Part shown: in pieces, positions 62,567 through 64,000 of the stretch
Layout of the letters: each line of letters opens with the position of its first letter
Numbering within the stretch: position 1 is the stretch's first letter
DNA from: Clostridia bacterium
GTDB taxonomy: Bacteria > Bacillota > Clostridia > Christensenellales > Borkfalkiaceae
Length of the DNA stretch: 64,000 nt
NCBI GenBank assembly: GCA_017397305.1
Contig: JAFQJB010000016.1
Location: forward strand, 1 to 64,000
Direction of reading: 5' to 3'
Notes under the pieces: generated by a model
What the model was told of the DNA's origin: nothing
Seen by the model: only the letters and a program-made list of their open reading frames with translations
Databases searched by the model: none
Translations under genes and position numbers: made by a program

Positions 62567-63307
62567 ATGAAAACAAATCATCAAGAAAAAATACTTAAAT
62601 TATTAGAAGAAAATCAATTTTTGAAAGTGGAAGAAATTGCAGAGCGAATCTTTTTAAGTCCATCGTCAGTAAGGCGGGCGCTAAACACCTTGCAACAAAC
62701 GGGACTTATTACGAGGGTTCACGGCGGTGCTAAGTTAAACAATGAAAATAATTTTTCGCCAAGTTTTACCTTCCGCATTCACCAAAACAGCTTTGAAAAA
62801 AAGAAAATTGCCCTCTCCGCCATAAAACTTATCAAAGACGGCGACGTTATTTTTCTTGACGGCACGACCTCGGCTTTCTTTATTGCAGAATATCTTTCGC
62901 AATTTAGCAATATAAAAGTTATCACAAACGGCATTGACACCCTTTCACTGCTTTCTAAAAAGGGTGTGACAGCCTATTCGACGGGCGGACAAGTATCTAA
63001 GGAAAACCCCTCCGTTTTGGTTGGAAGATATGCTGAAAACACCATAAATAATTTCCACGCAGATATAACATTTTTCTCCGCCCAATCTATTAATACCGAC
63101 GGCGAAATTTACGATTGCTTTGAAGAGGAAAACTTTATAAGGCGAGCAATGATAAGAAATTCCAAAACCAACGTCTTTTTGTGCGACGATGCAAAGTTCA
63201 ATAGAACTTCACACTATAGGCTATGTTCGGTAAACGATATAGAGTACGTTGTAAGTAACACAGAGCAAGACTTTATAGATAAAAACAAATTGATAGTGAG
63301 CAACTAA
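62567..63307 (+). CDS. DeoR-family transcriptional regulator
   Basis: A 246-residue repressor-type protein with an N-terminal DeoR HTH (about 5-58; VEEIAERIFLSPSSVRRALNTLQQTGLITRVHGGAKL) and the C-terminal sugar-phosphate sensor (about 75-230) with DGTTSAFFIAEYL, TNGIDTLSLLS and SAQSINTDGEIYD. Such proteins respond to phosphorylated sugars or glycerol 3-phosphate. Divergent to the GlpA-like operon and so its likely regulator. Confidence 0.9.
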   Translation: MKTNHQEKILKLLEENQFLKVEEIAERIFLSPSSVRRALNTLQQTGLITRVHGGAKLNNENNFSPSFTFRIHQNSFEKKKIALSAIKLIKDGDVIFLDGTTSAFFIAEYLSQFSNIKVITNGIDTLSLLSKKGVTAYSTGGQVSKENPSVLVGRYAENTINNFHADITFFSAQSINTDGEIYDCFEEENFIRRAMIRNSKTNVFLCDDAKFNRTSHYRLCSVNDIEYVVSNTEQDFIDKNKLIVSN

Positions 63308-63314
63308 AAAATTA

Positions 63315-63347
63315 AAACCCCGACACTTTGATGTCGGGGTTTACTTT
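63315..63347 (+). terminator. Intrinsic terminator after the DeoR gene, shared with the epimerase-like gene
   Basis: AAACCCCGACA / TGTCGGGGTTT (63315-63325 and 63332-63342) with a 6-base loop, then ACTTTATTT. The convergent gene ends at 63346. Confidence 0.85.
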
Positions 63348-64000
63348 ATTTAACTGAAATTTTAAGAGAGAATGAAAGTTTATCCTTTCCCTTAATCTCG
63401 CCTTTTTGACCATACTTTTCGGCATTATAAACGGTGTCGTAACCCGCTGTACACGGCTCTAGCCCGATGCAACTGCAATCGTTTAAGAATCCGTGGTTAA
63501 GCCAAAGTCCAAGATAGGATAGTCCACTAAATTCCATGCTGAAAACTTTGCCGTCGGCATACTTAAAGCCAACCATTCCGCCCGATAGCTTTTGCGGAAA
63601 ATAAAGTTTATAGCAATGTCCGTCGGGGGTTTTATCAAAGGTGAGCATTTGACTATTTAAGGGCAATCTTTCACCCTTTTTACCAAACTTCCCTTTAACG
63701 TCGTTAACAAGGTCAACCAAATCACCGTCTGCAAAAGGAGTCAGTACCTCTCCACCACCGCTTATATCGATAAGGCAGTGCCCCGCCCAAACGCAAGGAA
63801 AAACTTCGCTGGATAGATTTTCTATTTGATAATCAATCTTTAACGCGCCATTTTCCTCGGTAATGGTTTTTTTATAAGCATAGTTAAGTTCTTTTGATAT
63901 GGTTTCAATAACCAAACTATCTTCGTTTATTTGATAGTCAAAAGAAAGCCTTGCAACTTCGCCGTGGTCGGGATAGGTCTTTCCCGCCCTATCCCCGTCC
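63346..64000 (-). CDS. Aldose 1-epimerase family protein, 5' end outside the window
   Basis: The frame stays open to the window edge (64000), so the N-terminus is missing. About 218 C-terminal residues are present, starting with a PDHG motif followed by strands, HCLIDI, then GLSYLGLWL and GLEPCTAGYD, as in galactose mutarotase-like proteins. The family interconverts anomers of sugars, and the C-terminal Glu (in GLEP) is the usual catalytic base (family knowledge). A TTG at 63915 lies inside the conserved fold and is not the start. Substrate unknown. Confidence 0.75.
   Translation of the reverse strand, partial: DGDRAGKTYPDHGEVARLSFDYQINEDSLVIETISKELNYAYKKTITEENGALKIDYQIENLSSEVFPCVWAGHCLIDISGGGEVLTPFADGDLVDLVNDVKGKFGKKGERLPLNSQMLTFDKTPDGHCYKLYFPQKLSGGMVGFKYADGKVFSMEFSGLSYLGLWLNHGFLNDCSCIGLEPCTAGYDTVYNAEKYGQKGEIKGKDKLSFSLKISVK

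Overview
The window looks like the chromosome of a low-to-moderate G+C Firmicute of the class Clostridia, probably an anaerobic, uncultured-type gut lineage (inference). The signs are an Rnf complex in the order C-D-G-E-A-B, spoVG, sepF, a T-box leader, Shine-Dalgarno sites of the AGGAG type, and the Firmicute gene order plsX-rnc-smc-ftsY / ylxM-ffh-rpsP-khpA-rimM-trmD and dprA-topA-trmFO-hslV-hslU. No phage, insertion sequence, CRISPR array, rRNA or tRNA was seen. The window is gene-dense, mostly housekeeping, with long overlapping operons. On reading it by eye I found only one GATC in 64 kb.

Layout. Positions 1-5.5 kb (+): an Rnf ferredoxin:NAD+ oxidoreductase operon, preceded by a truncated Gx-family membrane protein and closed by a strong terminator. 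5.5-8.5 kb (-): a large ATPase-permease fusion of the MacB/FtsX type. 8.7-21.8 kb (-): one tightly packed 12-gene run, comM-dprA-topA-trmFO-hslV-hslU-hisS-rseC-glyA-asnA-tcdA-yfcE. 22.0-27.7 kb (-): rplS from its own promoter, then ylxM-ffh-rpsP-khpA-rimM-trmD-rbgA-rnhB-yraN. 27.7-35.4 kb (-): asnS-plsX-rnc-smc-ftsY. 35.5-41.8 kb (-): a GNAT-like protein, a 40-residue basic protein, hslO with TPR and HEAT-like partners, and a multi-pass membrane protein. 42.0-45.7 kb (+): asd-dapA-dapB, yggS and sepF (lysine/cell-wall precursors and division). 45.7-50.9 kb: an ion transporter behind a manganese-type riboswitch, lactate dehydrogenase, murC, spoVG and trmO. 50.9-64 kb: xylulokinase with an ABC exporter, a T-box-controlled acyl-CoA-ligase-like protein, a ceramidase-like protein, a GlpA-like/FAD/DUF1667/HAD operon with a divergent DeoR regulator, and a truncated aldose epimerase.

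The main interest is in RNA-level control. (1) A clear yybP-ykoY (Mn2+) riboswitch with a terminator lies directly after the ldh stop and before an ArsB/NhaD-type transporter, which suggests that the transporter handles manganese. (2) A complete T-box leader with promoter, T-box sequence and terminator precedes a gene that is neither an aminoacyl-tRNA synthetase nor an obvious amino-acid gene, but an HTH-cupin-AMP-ligase fusion. (3) A closed three-hairpin RNA fold that I do not recognise begins on the stop codon of that ligase and is followed by a terminator. (4) The ftsY terminator and the consensus ylxM-ffh promoter overlap so that only read-through transcripts should fold the terminator. 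Promoter calls are consensus matches by eye, and all functional calls come from recognised sequence motifs, not database searches.
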